Source: Erythrocercus mccallii
Lineage: Eukaryota > Chordata > Aves > Passeriformes > Dicruridae
NCBI GenBank assembly: GCA_013397435.1
Contig: VZRG01001689.1
Coordinates: forward strand, 32,218-96,217
DNA: 64,000 nt
Direction of reading: 5' to 3'
Shown: in pieces, positions 50,741-62,571 of the stretch
Position numbering within the stretch: position 1 is the stretch's first letter
How the letters are laid out: every line of letters begins with the position of its first letter
Made by a program: the position numbers and the translations under genes
Notes under the pieces: generated by a model
Told to the model about the DNA's origin: nothing
Databases searched by the model: none
What the model saw: the letters and a program-made list of their open reading frames with translations, nothing else

Positions 50741-51420
50741 CTCTCTCAGTTTTTTTTTGCAGCATCTGAGTTTTTGGTCAACAGTAAAGGCATTGGTCTG
50801 GAAATGGTTTCTGGGATGACTCACTTTTCTGAGGTCTCTTCTTCCTTCTGCCTCTACCCCCTACAACTTCCCTCACCTGTGGGAGGACAGATAGTACTGA
50901 AGGCAATCTTGCCCCTGGTATATTGGAGCTGTGTTAATTACCAAAGAGTGGGAACAGCCTTGCCCTCACAGCTATGGGTGTGATAAAAGCGAGTGAGCTG
51001 AGAGAAGGTCAGTTGGAGTCTGCTGGCTGTGCTGTGAGGAGGGAGAGAAAGATCCAAAGCTGTGTGGAGCTGCCCTTGGGATGCTACAGAGAAAAGGTAT
51101 GAGAGACTTTTGGATAATGAGGTGCTGATGTTTGGAGCCTTCTGATGTTTTTAATGAAGAACTTTGAGTGCAGTGTCCATCTTGACTTCTGGACCCATAT
51201 GGGATCTTAGTGACTGGCGACATTGACCCACTGGGATGAGAATGGGGGAGGCGGCATTGGTGGAGCTGAGAGTGGTGTGTAGAATCCACAGAGAGGTCCA
51301 GACCTGATTTTTAACTATCAAGACACCTGGAAGCAGGTGAGCCACCAATCAGTAATAGTGAGACATTCTGAGCACTGTTTTGTGTCATGACCGCCTCGAC
51401 AACAACACTCACCTACGTAT
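50740..51420 (+). other. GC-richer block, possible LTR or promoter-like piece
   Basis: Composition changes abruptly. On plus, a TATA-like GTGATAAAAGC near 50980-50990 is followed about 90 bases on by ACAGAGAAAAG|GTATGA, a fair donor, and then more G-rich sequence. This order suits an LTR leader or a non-coding first exon. I cannot match it to a family, and no long ORF is present. Confidence 0.35.
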
Positions 51421-53428
51421 TCTACCGCAACTTCTGCTTTCATTATCTTTTGTTTAGACATTCTTGTACTCACCTGCTACATGCCAAAGAACTCAAGTAC
51501 AAATATCTCAGCACAGTTAAGAAAATGCAAGTGAGAATTTTTCTTTTCAAAGCATACAATCTTCTTTCCACCTCTGTAAATGGGTGAGCCCTGGGGCTAT
51601 AAAGAAATCTTTTGGGACTGATCCAAACCATATGAGAAATTAATTGGCAAATTCACCAGTTACTGCCCTTTTTCTTTCAGCTTGCAAGTAACAGCACAAA
51701 TTCTGGTATCAAAAATTTTATATCAGTGCTATTTTAAAGTTGTATTTAATTTTTGATTTTCGAAGATGGACACTTATATAAACTGCTTTAGGAAAAAAAT
51801 TACTGTGATTGTATTGCAGGGTTAAGAACAGCAGACAAGAAGTCAAGATGGGATTTATTTTTTGGTTAAGGAGTAAAGGAAGAAGACAACAGTCTGGAAT
51901 TTCATTTTCTCACATATTCTCAAGCAGACTTGGTCAAAAAATAAGAAGCCAGATTATGGCCACCAAAAGGTAGCACTTTCCCCAGAATGCTCATCAAATA
52001 TTTAAGTATCAAGAACAAAATCAAGAGTTACACATGGGGACTTAATAGCTAGTCTTTGGAGGATAAGCATTTTGCTGAAACCTGCAATTCAGTCTAAAAT
52101 GAATCAGATTTTTCTCCCTAAAAAGCATCTACACTCAGAGACTGGTAATAGCATAATTTACTGGCTGGCAGACAATTAAATCCTTGCCAGACTGGCTGAA
52201 AATTTTAGTTCAGAAAGAGGTGCTGCACTGCCCTCATATTTGTATCTATAACCTTAGACTACTATTGTTTACCATCAATCCTGAATTTTGGAAGCAAGAA
52301 TAAGAGGGCCTAAATTAGTGTTGTGCAACACAGAGAAGGGCAACCAAAGACCATCTTTTTTAGCTGCTATTTACATTTTTTAAAATCTTTGTGCAAAGCA
52401 TATGAATTTTGATCCTAGAACTAGAAGAGAGTACAGCATGGTAAAAGATAAAACAATTCTCAGTAATAAGGCCCCAAGTCTCTCATCACTGAACACTCTC
52501 ATCCCTGTCTCAAAAAACAAAACAGTCATCAGCTACTGTATTGGTTTTGAGTTGTAGAATAGATTTCCATCCTACTAAAAGTAAGAAGTTCTGCGCCTTG
52601 CTCAGGAAAAAGTTTAGGTGCTTCTGACTTTCACTGCTTGCCAAAGATTTGTATTAACCCTCTTAAAATAATTTTGATATGAAAAGCTTTTGTTTAGATG
52701 CCCATGTATGCTGAAGGAAAAAAATACAAAATTACATGTTTTAGCTGCACAATTTTAAGACCAGAAAAAAACCCCAAAGCAATGACAAGAACACAGGAAA
52801 ATTCAAGAGAGTACAGCCATAATTACATTTATTAAAAGACATGCTATAACAACTAGAGTTAGGATATTAGTTAGATATAGATATCATGTAAGCAGAAAAC
52901 ACACTAACCTAAAAAACTAGAATATATTACAGCACAAACAAAATCAAACTCACCATGCACTACACAGTCACAAAATAGGTTTCTTTAATACATCTTATAT
53001 CTTCTTTCAGTTTGAAGTCATCTCCACAGATATGGAATATTTTTCATGCAATGCCACAAGATGCTTTACAAATGAAAGCTTTTGCTTATTAAAATATACA
53101 GACAATCTTTTTTATATAAAAACATTTTACATTTCCATTTGTTTCCCCAAACACTCTTTTGCCAGATTTATAAAAACAAAACCAAAACAAAACATGATGT
53201 TACAAATACTTACAGTATTTTCCTGTGTTAGATGAACATTTTCATAAACTGAAAGGGAACTTTTGTGAACAGATTATGTGAAATGAGGGAATTATGGCAA
53301 TTCTTAGAGATGTTTACTGTGTCTTGAGTACAGTACTAAAAGCAACATATTAACTTTTTGCCTTCTCTCACACCATTTGGTTCACATTACTATCTCATTT
53401 TCCACTGTTTCCACCACCAGTAATAGTC
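51421..53428. other. Intergenic, nothing supported
   Basis: AT-rich DNA without recognisable genes or repeats. Confidence 0.6.
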
Positions 53429-53710
53429 TCAAATAGAGGCCACTTTGCATTGGATCTTCCCATCAGGAAGGAGTGTGAGAGAAAACAAGTTTTCATATAT
53501 CTCAGTAAAACCAGAGGAGTCTTTGATCAGAGAGTGAAGTGACATTCTGATGCAAGAATCTGCTTGGTCAGCAACTTTTGTCTTGTGCTCCTGCAGTTCT
53601 GTGGTGAACTTCTCCAGAAAGTGGGTAACATACTCAAAAAGAATTGGTAAGTGCTTCAAATCAAGTTTATGTGGTAGCTTCCCACTCATAAATAAAGCAG
53701 TTTCCAAGAA
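53429..53710 (-). pseudogene. Unidentified coding-looking terminal exon
   Basis: On minus, acceptor CACTTTTTCAG is followed at once by an open frame of 93 codons from 53710 to a TGA at 53429. It has no internal Met start in a good context, so it looks like a last exon or an exon relic, not a complete gene. The translation (starts FLETALFMSGKLPHKLDLKH, ends SLTLLPDGKIQCKVASI) is balanced, amphipathic and helix-prone. It looks unlike translated AT-rich junk. No family recognised. No convincing upstream exon was found; a fragment near 53797-53890 has a good acceptor but no good donor. Confidence 0.4.
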
Positions 53711-54942
53711 CTGAAAAAGTGCTTACAGTGATGATATTAATCTGCTAAAGTAAAAGCTTTCTTCATTTATCAAGGAACTTTCAATTGTGTAAGCATTTAA
53801 TTCCTTTGGGACTGCTCCAAGCACAACATGTCATTATTATCTGAACTTGGAAATAGTGTGAGTGATGCTTGAATTCCTACTTGCTGTGGTACAAAAGAAA
53901 AAACTGTAATGAGAAAGACTGTGGAATAATTAAATCTGTATTGAAACAGCTGTAGTTCACTTCTTGTATAATCAGTAAACAATACTTATTTTTCACAATA
54001 TAAATATACATTTTCCAGAGGGGAAAAATGTATTTATTATACTTAAGACACCTACAGATATGAAAAATCTTACATATAAAACTACTGAAGGCACAAAAAC
54101 TTTGGTCCAATTTTGTTCCTATATCACATCCCCCATCAATAAAACCCTGAAGTCAAATACTTCATAAATTTTACATTCTAACTGTTAGGATTTGCTTTGA
54201 AAAGAGCAGGCAAATGATTTTGTATATAGCAAACCAAACTTCAGAGACAGAAGATAAAGTTAATTTAAAGAAAAAATTCTGTGCAATCTGACTAGCATTG
54301 TTTCAGCACAACAGTAACAAAACTAAATCTGGTAGTTGTGCTCTAGCTAAAAACATATCAGGGCCAAAGGTTAAGGCAAAACAATGGTCTTTGGAGGCAG
54401 CTGACCCCTCATTTGTAAAACAGAACTATAACAACATAAAATGGCAAGTAGTAGGCCTACATCTCTTAAAAAAATCCTCAACTTAACTTTCCTACTGACA
54501 TGAATCAGAGATAATTGATCAGACAGACCTTACTGGCAGTACTATCCACAAATCTTGGGATACAAACAGGCTTGCTGTCTGTAATCAGAAAATGAACTGA
54601 TATGTGGAATATCTTCCAAATAAAAAGGACCTTGATTTATTAGTACACAAAACCAGTGCAACTTACAGGACTTGCAGACAATACAACTGACTCAAATTAT
54701 GAGTCAAAGTTTCAGAAATTGGTTCTGATGTTTTAAGAGTTCTGTAGAAATTCAAAGAAACAGAAGTTTTACCATTATATAACAAATCAAGGATAATTCG
54801 AATAGGCACTTAGCTGCTCCTGGGTTGTTAAAAAGGCCTTATTACACTTTGAACCAAGTGTGCATCTATCAAAAAAAATGGACTAGGAGGTAACTCAGAG
54901 TTTATGCAAGGACATGACACATACAGAGGCATAACTATACAG
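53711..54942. other. Intergenic, upstream of the orphan exon
   Basis: AT-rich; nothing certain. A strong acceptor near 53893 (TTTTGTACCACAG) opens a 28-codon frame but leads to no donor. Confidence 0.55.
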
Positions 54943-55045
54943 TCATTGAATCACAGAATATGCAGAAGTGGAAGGGACTCACAATGATTATTGAGTCCAA
55001 GTCCTGGCCCTGCACAAGACAGCCCTAAAGAATCACACCATGTGC
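54943..55045 (-). mobile_element. CR1 LINE 3' fragment, reverse orientation
   Basis: TGAATCACAGAATATGCAGA and GAGTCCAAGTCCTGGCCC match the reverse of the CR1 3' end. Confidence 0.88.
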
Positions 55046-55989
55046 CCAAATTCCAATTTACACTGTGCACGTTACTAGATACTTCACAAACAGAAATTAA
55101 TAATGTATGTTAAAGAAATTATAAACCTATCTTTAACAACTTGAGGCCACAGTATAGAGAAGATGAAACCAGAATCCTCTTCAGAGTTACACAGTTAACA
55201 GGGAAAAAGGCAAAAGACATAGAATGTAGTACATCTAAAGCCTGGTTACATATTAAGGAAGCAAATTCAAAGTGAAGACTGCCAAACAGAACAGCAAAAA
55301 ACCAGAGAATTTGTTCCATTTGATTTTTTAAAAATTTTACAGGATTTTTAAAAATTCTTTGAATGATAGCTTAAAGTTGTCCATAATCTGACTGAAAGGT
55401 AGGACTAAGGTTCCTTTCCACCCACATCACTGTAAGACTCTGTAGAATAATATAATTCTTTCCCAAATCTTGCTCTTTTCAGATATCAAGGGATCTGCTA
55501 TCATAGGCTTTAGAGAATGAAGGACTGAGATGCTTTTGCACCAGGCACTGATGAGTCAAGCACAAAGTATAAAAAAAATTCCTTCTGCTAGGATTCTTCA
55601 CTAACAATACATTATATAAACTGAGGTGTTATGTTTGTGCTTTCAATTACTCAAGGCAGAACACAAAAGGGAAAAAGCAGCCTTAATTAGTGCCTTCATG
55701 CTGCTAAGCAAATGTTAAGAGTTACTGTCACATTTCAAGCTTTTCTGCATAACTTGTAAAAGCCTATCTCCCTAAGAGGTAGCATCTTTTAAAGACACAC
55801 AAATCTGAAAGTATGTTGACAAGAATAATTTGGTTGCAAAACCAGAACAATAAAGGTGAATCAAAAAAGATACACAATATTTGTGTATCACAAAACCAAA
55901 AAGCAAACAAATACCCACTTTCAGATTTTTCATAAGTTAAAAATTTTTAAGATTCTGCAGGCAGTCTTTTCATCAATGCTCACAGTCAA
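55046..55989. other. Intergenic, nothing supported
   Basis: AT-rich spacer between CR1 pieces; no gene or other repeat family seen. Confidence 0.6.
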
Positions 55990-57925
55990 AGGGAAGATGT
56001 TTGAAAGGGCCAGTCAAATCTGGTGAATCAACAAATGCTTCTGGGGCTGTGTCCCAGCCAGGGATTTGGCTGCTTTGACCACACTTGCTTTCAGAAACTA
56101 GGTCTACTGAGGGCTGACAGAGTCCATCTGTCAGAAGAGGGGAACAGCATCTTCTGCCACAGGCTTGCCAAGCTGGTGAGAAGGGCTTTAAACTAAAGAT
56201 GCCATGGGAAGGAGCCTCAGTCCATATCACTCCTATCAATCTGGTGCCAGTGCCAGCAATAGATGCTCAGTGCCTGAAGAGGGATCACAGGTCAGCAGAA
56301 AAGTACCAGAATTCCAACCACTCCAGCCAGTAAGTCAGTCTCATTAAGGTCTCAACTCCAAAGCATCTATGCAATAGCACGTAAGAAAGTGAATAAACAA
56401 GAAGAGTTAGAGATGTGGGCATGCCTGTGACCTCATTGCTACGTCATGGACCCATAGCAGGATGGCTCCAAAGAGTGGAGTGTTGGAATGGAAGGATACA
56501 GGCTCTTCAGGAAAGACTCTTCAGGAAGGGTAGACAAAGAGGTGGTGTTGCCCTCTATGTCAATGACCAGCTGGAGATCATGGACCTTCACCTGGGAGTG
56601 GATGAAAATGAAAAGGGTCAGGATTAAAGGCAAGTAAGGACAGATGACTTTACAGTGGGGGTCTGCTACAGATTGTCTGACCAGGAAGACAGAGAAGATG
56701 AGGCCCCTTACAGAGAGAGAGGAGGAGCCTCACATACACAAACCTTGTTCCTTATGGGAAACTTCAATCACCCTAATATCTGTCAACACAACAATCCAGA
56801 AGCTTCCTGGAATGCATTGATAACTTCCTTCTTCAAGTGACAGAGAAGCCAAGGAGAGGAGGTACTATGCTGGACATTTTTCTCCCAACAAGCAGGGGTT
56901 GGTGGGGAATGTGAAGCTCAAGGGCAGCCTTGACTGCCAGGACCACAAAATGAAATTTGAGATCCTTAGAGCAGCAAGGAAGGTGCACAGAAAGCTCACT
57001 ACCCTGGACTTCAGGAGGGCAGACTTTGGTCTCCTCAGGGATCTGCCTCGTAGAGTATCATGGGATAAACCCCTGGAGGGAAGAGGGACCCAAGAAAGCT
57101 GGTTGGTATTACAGGATCATCTTCTCCAAGCTCAGGAGTGATTATCCCAACAAAGAGGAAGTCAGGCAAAAATGTCAGGATGGCCTTAGGTGAACAAGGA
57201 ACTCCTGGATGAACTCAAACACTAAAAGGAAGGCTACAGAGGGTAGAAGTAATGATATGTAGCCCGGGAGGAAAAGAGGTTTTCTGAGTGGCCTAAGTCT
57301 ATGAAACTGTGAAAGCTAAAGCTTCACTTGAAAAGGGGAAATACAGTCTACATTTGTAAAAAGGGAAATAAGAAAGGCCCAGGGAACTGTAAGTCTGGAA
57401 GTCCCACCTTGGTTCCCAGTAAGATTATGAAGTAGATAGCTTCACTGAAGGCAAATCATGCCTGACAGATGTAATGGCCTTTTACAACAGAGTTACAGCA
57501 ATGGTGGGTAAGAAAAGATCAACTGATGTCATCTGCCAGGACTTGTGCAAAGCATGAAACTTCCTTGTCTCTAAATTGGAGACATGGATTTGATTGGTGG
57601 ACCTCTAGCTGGAAAAGGAATTGGCTGGGTGGCCACATTCAAAGACTTGTGGTCAACAGCTTGATGTCCAAGTGGAGACCAATAATGAGTAGTGTTCTGT
57701 AAGGATAAGCACTGGTACCAGAACTGTTAAACACCCTTGTTGGTGACATGAACAGTGGAATCAACTGCACCCTTGCAAGTTTGCCGACAATGCCATGCTG
57801 TGTGGTACATTCAACACACCTGGAAGGAAAGGACACCATCCAGAAGGACCTGGACAGACTGAGTGGTGGGCCTGTGAGAACCTCATGAAAATCAACCCAC
57901 ACCACTCTGTGATCCTGTGAAATCC
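55990..57925 (+). mobile_element. Long decayed CR1 LINE, ORF2 remnants
   Basis: About 1.9 kb of CR1. 56415-57190 has broken frames resembling the endonuclease half of ORF2 (LMGNFNHPN near 56750 fits the CR1 endonuclease D-F-N-x-P core with changes). 57440-57925 covers reverse-transcriptase-region and later sequence (CAGCTTGATGTCCAAGTGGA, AGTTTGCCGACAATGCCATG) and stops at CACTCTGTGATCCTGTGA. Several stops and frameshifts; inactive. Confidence 0.85.
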
Positions 57926-58079
57926 AAAACACGTCTTAGGGGAATATTATTCCTAAGCCAGTTGAACTTTCCAGTACATAGTACATTCTGCATATTTATA
58001 CAGTTGTGTTGTACAGCACTTATTATAGCTACATCTGTGCAGTCAGATTGGCTGCTACTATTTAGGAACACATTCTCTG

Positions 58080-58560
58080 AGGTAGCTCGGGGTGCAGCTG
58101 CAGTGGGAGCTGCAAGTTGAGCTCTGGCTGGTGGAGCCCAGGCAAAGAGGCCGTGAAGAGCCGACCCTCAGCACAACAAGGGCCCCGGGACCTGCGGCCC
58201 AGCCAGGGGACTGGATACTGAGATCCGGCAGGAGCCGATGATCCCAGACCTTCCTGTGCTTAAGACTGGTGAGGAGATAAAAGCCCTGGGGTTCCTTTGT
58301 TCAGGATTCCTCCTCAGAGACATCAGCTCGAGCTGTTTGTTATTGCACTGTGATGAAATTATTTTATGGTTGGGATGCCTGAGACTGCTATGGGAAACCA
58401 GGGGTCCACCCAGTAAGGAAACCTATTCTGAATGTGGGAATGTGGGGGCCGTAGCTGGGAAGGGGCCTCAGTCCCAGCTCAGGTGGTGCAAGAGTGACTG
58501 CCAGAGTGGATCCTGGATGGTCGGACTGGGAAGTTTCCTTAACACTACACCTGTAATCAA
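58080..58560. other. GC-rich block directly after the long CR1
   Basis: Sharp GC rise with GGGCCCCGGGACCTGCGG and a TATA-like GAGATAAAAGCC at about 58272. A 111-codon plus frame (58238-58573) has no recognised domain. It may be an old LTR leader or a lineage-specific repeat; not classified. Confidence 0.35.
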
Positions 58561-60374
58561 TTTATGTACATAAAGGCAGTATCTGGCAAGCTATTATTAA
58601 GCTGATTTTGCAAAAATAATTCAGAGGGAAAATTTGAGAAAGCTCACTACAGAACACTCAGATTATGACAGAAACACAAACATATCTTTTAGAAAGATAA
58701 AGTCATACAATTCAGATGAATGAAAGCAGTTATGAGTGACATAACATTACAGCAGAAACAAATTCTGCAATAGTTAGTAGTAAATAAATGTCACGTTTGA
58801 AAAAAATCAGTCTTTAAAATGTGGCAAAGTAAAATTAAATTAATTTTCAGTTAATTTATGTGAAAGAAAACCCTAGGAAACTTAGCTTTTTAAAATACGA
58901 TCAGAAGTCATTAAGTATTCATCTGTACACTCACGGCAAAACCTAACTGCATCTCAGCTCATTCCCCAAAGCAGAATCAAGATTCAGTATCAAACATTTG
59001 TTTATACTTACAAAGGAAAGAATGATAGCATTCTATTACTTTCATAGTGTAAAATATTAAAAATAAAGAAATGCAGAAACCTGAAAGAGAATATTCTGAT
59101 ATAGCCAGTCTCTCTCAAAAAAGTCAGATGAAGTCCAAATCAACTGGATTTGCTGTTTGGCCTTCTTATATAGGATGGTTAGGGGTTTTTTTTAGTATAT
59201 TTTTTCTATCAGTGAAGAACTACCATCAGTGAAGTGCAACTAGGTAAATTTAAAGAATCTCTGTGTGATTTCACAACAAATGAGACCTCATTCCCATCTA
59301 TATCCAACTTCCATACGAAAGCACAAGAAACTAGAATTCAAAGTAATAATGAAAAAATATATTTTGAAGTATCATGGAAAACATTTTCAAAAAGACCAAG
59401 AGGAGAATTTTCACAAAGCCCACAATATTTTTGCAAGGTACTTCAGATAATGCTCTAATCTATTGTTTCATACACACATAGTAAGGCACATAATAAGAAA
59501 TTAGGTAAATACACAGTAATTTAAGTATTAGACTTTAGAGTGGTAAAAAACCTCAAGGTTAAATTTTTCTGCCCTGAAAGAAGACCTTAGCAAAAATAAC
59601 TTGTTAAAAATTGGGAAACCATCATAGACCTGAATATTTTCCATAAGATTGCAAACATGTAATTATTTAGAGAAACGTAAAAAAATATTTTAAATCAAGA
59701 CCATTTTCTTGTTCTATTTTCTCCAAGGTAGTGTTACACATCCCTTCATAGTAGAAATAGGACATCAAACTTCAACCCACAGTGAAGTCAAACTAATTCT
59801 CCAATACCACACCTTGAAGAAACTTGTAAAATACCTTTTATTCTACAGAGAGAAGGCACTGCCTTTTCTCTAATAATTTAATCTATAAGAACAGCAGAGA
59901 CTTTTTATTTTTATAAACAAGTTATTTGTAAAGATTCGCCAAAGCATGAACACACACCTCGTAACATAAATACTATTTAGAGGATACTCACAGTTACTGT
60001 TTGCTTTTCTTCAAGAAACCCAAGCACTATTTCACATTCAAATTAGTGTTTAATGTGCACAGAGTAGATTTACCTTTTCATTCAACATACTCATTTGGTA
60101 CATTGTAGAAGCACTGTAAATGGTTTTGTAAGGCTGATTTCAAACAAAAGCTATGTTCTCATAGCTATGAGAACTATGTTCTCAAAATATAATTTTAAGT
60201 ATGAAATTTGATGATAAATATTGTTGCTAAAACTATTTCATAGAAGAATCTTTCTATGGATGACATACTTGCAGCTAGAATCAGAAAAAATCATCACTTA
60301 ACTCTTTCTTAACTCTTTGTGTATGAATGAGGGGTTTTTTTAAGAGACAGAGTTGGTCACAGCTGTCTCAGTCT
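58561..60374 (-). other. Intergenic or long PTBP3 3' UTR
   Basis: AT-rich. Minus-strand AATAAA copies occur at 59837-59842 and 59904-59909, besides the near one at 60375-60380. PTBP3 messages usually have long 3' UTRs, so part of this may be transcribed. Confidence 0.5.
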
Positions 60375-60380
60375 TTTATT
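60375..60380 (-). terminator. Proximal candidate PTBP3 poly(A) signal
   Basis: AATAAA on minus 55 bases after the stop codon. Such an early site would give a very short 3' UTR, so the main site may lie further left. Confidence 0.3.
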
Positions 60381-60434
60381 TGAAAATTTTACTAAAACTG
60401 TTATGCAGCCTTAAAGGGAAAATTCACGGAAAAT

Positions 60435-60567
60435 TCAGATTGACGATTTTGAGAAGGAAACTCTGAGATGCTGGTTTTCTCCAAAGTCATGATTATGAAG
60501 CTCAATGAGAGCATGAACTGCTTCTTCCACAGAGCCCAGCTGGATAAGAGCCATTTTGCAATCTTTC
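60435..60567 (-). CDS. PTBP3: PTBP3 last coding exon, end of RRM4
   Basis: Acceptor TATTGTTCTTCAG; phase 2 in; ends in TGA. It encodes KDCKMALIQLGSVEEAVHAL (RNP1-like beta-3 and helix 2), then LIELHNHDFGENQHLRVSF and SKSSI at the C-terminus. PTB-family proteins end in FSKSTI, so the end is native with one change (T to S). KDC replaces the usual KDR. Confidence 0.97.
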
Positions 60568-61241
60568 CTGAAGAACAATAAAAATCATTATTAATCTGAA
60601 TCAAATTTTCACTAGCCAACACAGAAAAGTGGCGTATGTCGGGTTTTTTCTCAGCTGCATTACAAACACTTGTACAGGAAAAGAATCAGAGCTATTTATG
60701 CATCTGCTAAAATGTAAAGATAACAAAACTACATAGATTTTGTGAATGTACATCTTAAAGTCATATCACTTTTTCATTACACTGGACTTCAAAAAGCTAG
60801 GTCAAATAAGACTTGAAGACCTCTAACAAATAATGTCATTGTTCATATAGATGGGATTATTCTAGTAGTTAAAATATTACTAAAATAATGCTGCCAACTA
60901 ACATTATTAATGTAGATACACTGTCATCACTGTAATTTTTTATATGGCATTTTACATACACAAAGCTTGTGGTTTTTTTCAAGAAGTGAGCATTTACTTC
61001 CCTTAACATGGAATTTGTCAAAAGGTTGCGTATTTTTAGTTTGGTTATGTTAACTCAGTATTCCATTTAAAATTTTAAGAATGAAAGCACCATAAAAATC
61101 CTCATAGGTGTACCACTTTTGCCCATAGCTACATATACATGGAATTTTGCTTGTAGTTATATACACATAGAAAGTCACAAAAAAGCAATTAGCTATTTTC
61201 CAGGATAAATGCTTGCTTAGCAATTTTACAAGAGAACTTAC
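60568..61241 (-). other. PTBP3 last intron
   Basis: 674 bp, AT-rich, no other feature. Confidence 0.8.
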
Positions 61242-61319
61242 TGGAAAAATTTGAAGCCTTTCACAGTAGATCCTTTACTTGTAAAAAGGTTCTTCAAATC
61301 ATCAACAGTAACAGAAGGC
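61242..61319 (-). CDS. PTBP3: PTBP3 exon, helix 1 and beta-2 of RRM4
   Basis: Acceptor with A-rich upstream (AATTAG), donor GTAAGT; phase 2 in and out, 78 nt, the family's usual size for this exon. It encodes PSVTVDDLKNLFTSKGSTVK and then GFKFFQ. The TSKGSTVKG stretch differs from mammalian PTBP3 (EAGCSVKA by memory). The poor pyrimidine tract (oligo-T then poly-A-like) may make this acceptor weak. Confidence 0.96.
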
Positions 61320-62354
61320 CTAATTAAAAAAAAAAACAAAAAATCAACAAAATTAAAACTCCCATCAATTTGTAGAAGATCACAGCACTCTGTAATAATA
61401 TCAAGATCTCAATTTTGGCTTCTAAACTAGTTTTTGTTGTTTAAATTTATCTCCATCCACTCAAATGTCAACACTTCAGCCCAAAACACTTGCCTTTTAC
61501 TCTACATTTTAGTATCACATTGTGCTACAAAAAATATTTCAGACATATTCTATTGTTTTTCATCCAACCCTGTTTCTTTCTCAGTAAAATTCAGATTGCA
61601 TAAAAAGTCTCCTAAAATCTTAAGGAATACATTTCATCTTGCAATTTGTGCAAGTGCATATTTTCAATTTCACATATTTTCAATTTTGAAAGATTTTTGT
61701 TTTACTCAAAAAGCTGTTTCCAAAGTGTCTCGTAATTTTCTTTCTTACTTGGGCAAAATTTCATAGTTTCCTTTTTTCCTCCCTGCACAGCTGCCAAACA
61801 AGGGAAGCATGCAAAAACTTACGCTTGGCTGTTACTCCACACATTACTGATAACATTCTAGACATAAAAAATGGTTATTTCAGTCTTAAAGAGCACACTA
61901 AATACTTTTTTCTTTCTCACAACTTGCCCTCCATGTAAGAGATCTGAATTCTGTAGAAGCTGATCTTTAAAAAGTGTTAGAATTAATAAAACCTATATAA
62001 CAATGTCAATGATGAATTTGTTGTCATGTACATTACCTCAAAAAATGTCTTTAACCTTTGTGACAATTGGTGACACGTGATTTAATATGTCAAAAACCAA
62101 AAGCATACTCTCAAGAGAATGTAAACTGAGCAAAACTCAAAGAAGATAATTCCTCCAGTTATCCTCTTTGCTAACAATAAAAATGGAACAGTTAAAGGAT
62201 TCAGCTATTTTTAATTACATATCAGAATGACCCACAGCAGAATGAATTGTAAAAGGCCAAGGAAAGAAAACCAAAACTTACAATCAGACTTTTTAACTTG
62301 ACAACATAACCTAAAAAGCATCTTTCCAAGAGGATGACACATACAGATACTTAC
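61320..62354 (-). other. PTBP3 intron with candidate microexon
   Basis: About 1 kb between the two RRM4-coding exons; holds a 24-nt segment with splice-like borders (61823-61846). Confidence 0.75.
61823..61846 (-). other. Candidate 24-nt microexon in PTBP3
   Basis: TAATGTGTGGAGTAAC followed by AGCCAAGC, bordered by ATGTTATCAG before and GTAAGTTTTT after. The flanking junction is phase 2 and 24 nt keeps frame, so inclusion would insert eight residues (NVWSNSQA, with the split Pro kept) into the loop between beta-1 and helix 1 of RRM4. No stop arises. Not in the PTB proteins I know; may be a chance pseudo-exon. Confidence 0.35.
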
Positions 62355-62571
62355 GGGATGTTGGAGAGATGCAAGGTAGCAGATGGAGGAAAGATATTTT
62401 GGAAGTTCTTAGAGCAGGGATTCTTAAAGCGATGTAAAGGGCTATTGCTATAGTCCTTTGTCAGACCTTTGTCCTCTTGTCCCTCACGAGGAAGTTGAAT
62501 TGTCTGATATTTTGAAAGAGTAGTATGCATGACCCTTCCATAAAGCCTCTGTCCATTCAAGTAGTTGATAG
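62355..62571 (-). CDS. PTBP3: PTBP3 exon, end of RRM3, linker, beta-1 of RRM4
   Basis: Acceptor TTTCCACTGGTTAG, donor GTAAGT; phase 1 in, phase 2 out, 217 nt. It encodes AINYLNGQRLYGRVMHTTLS (helix 2 and beta-4 of RRM3), the conserved linker QLPREGQEDKGLTKDYSNSP, FQNIFPP, and RRM4 RNP2 (LHLSNIP). In PTBP1 the first 34 nt form a separate cassette exon whose skipping causes NMD; here they run on without an intron. The linker has KNPCSKN where mammals have KKPGSKN. Confidence 0.97.

Noticed and set aside
53797..53893. Possible upstream exon for the orphan exon at 53429-53710
   Set aside because: Good acceptor and 28 open codons, but no convincing donor before the stop.
61823..61857. Longer 35-nt version of the PTBP3 microexon using the upstream TCTAG
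   Set aside because: It shifts the frame into the next RRM4 exon; only the 24-nt form stays in frame.
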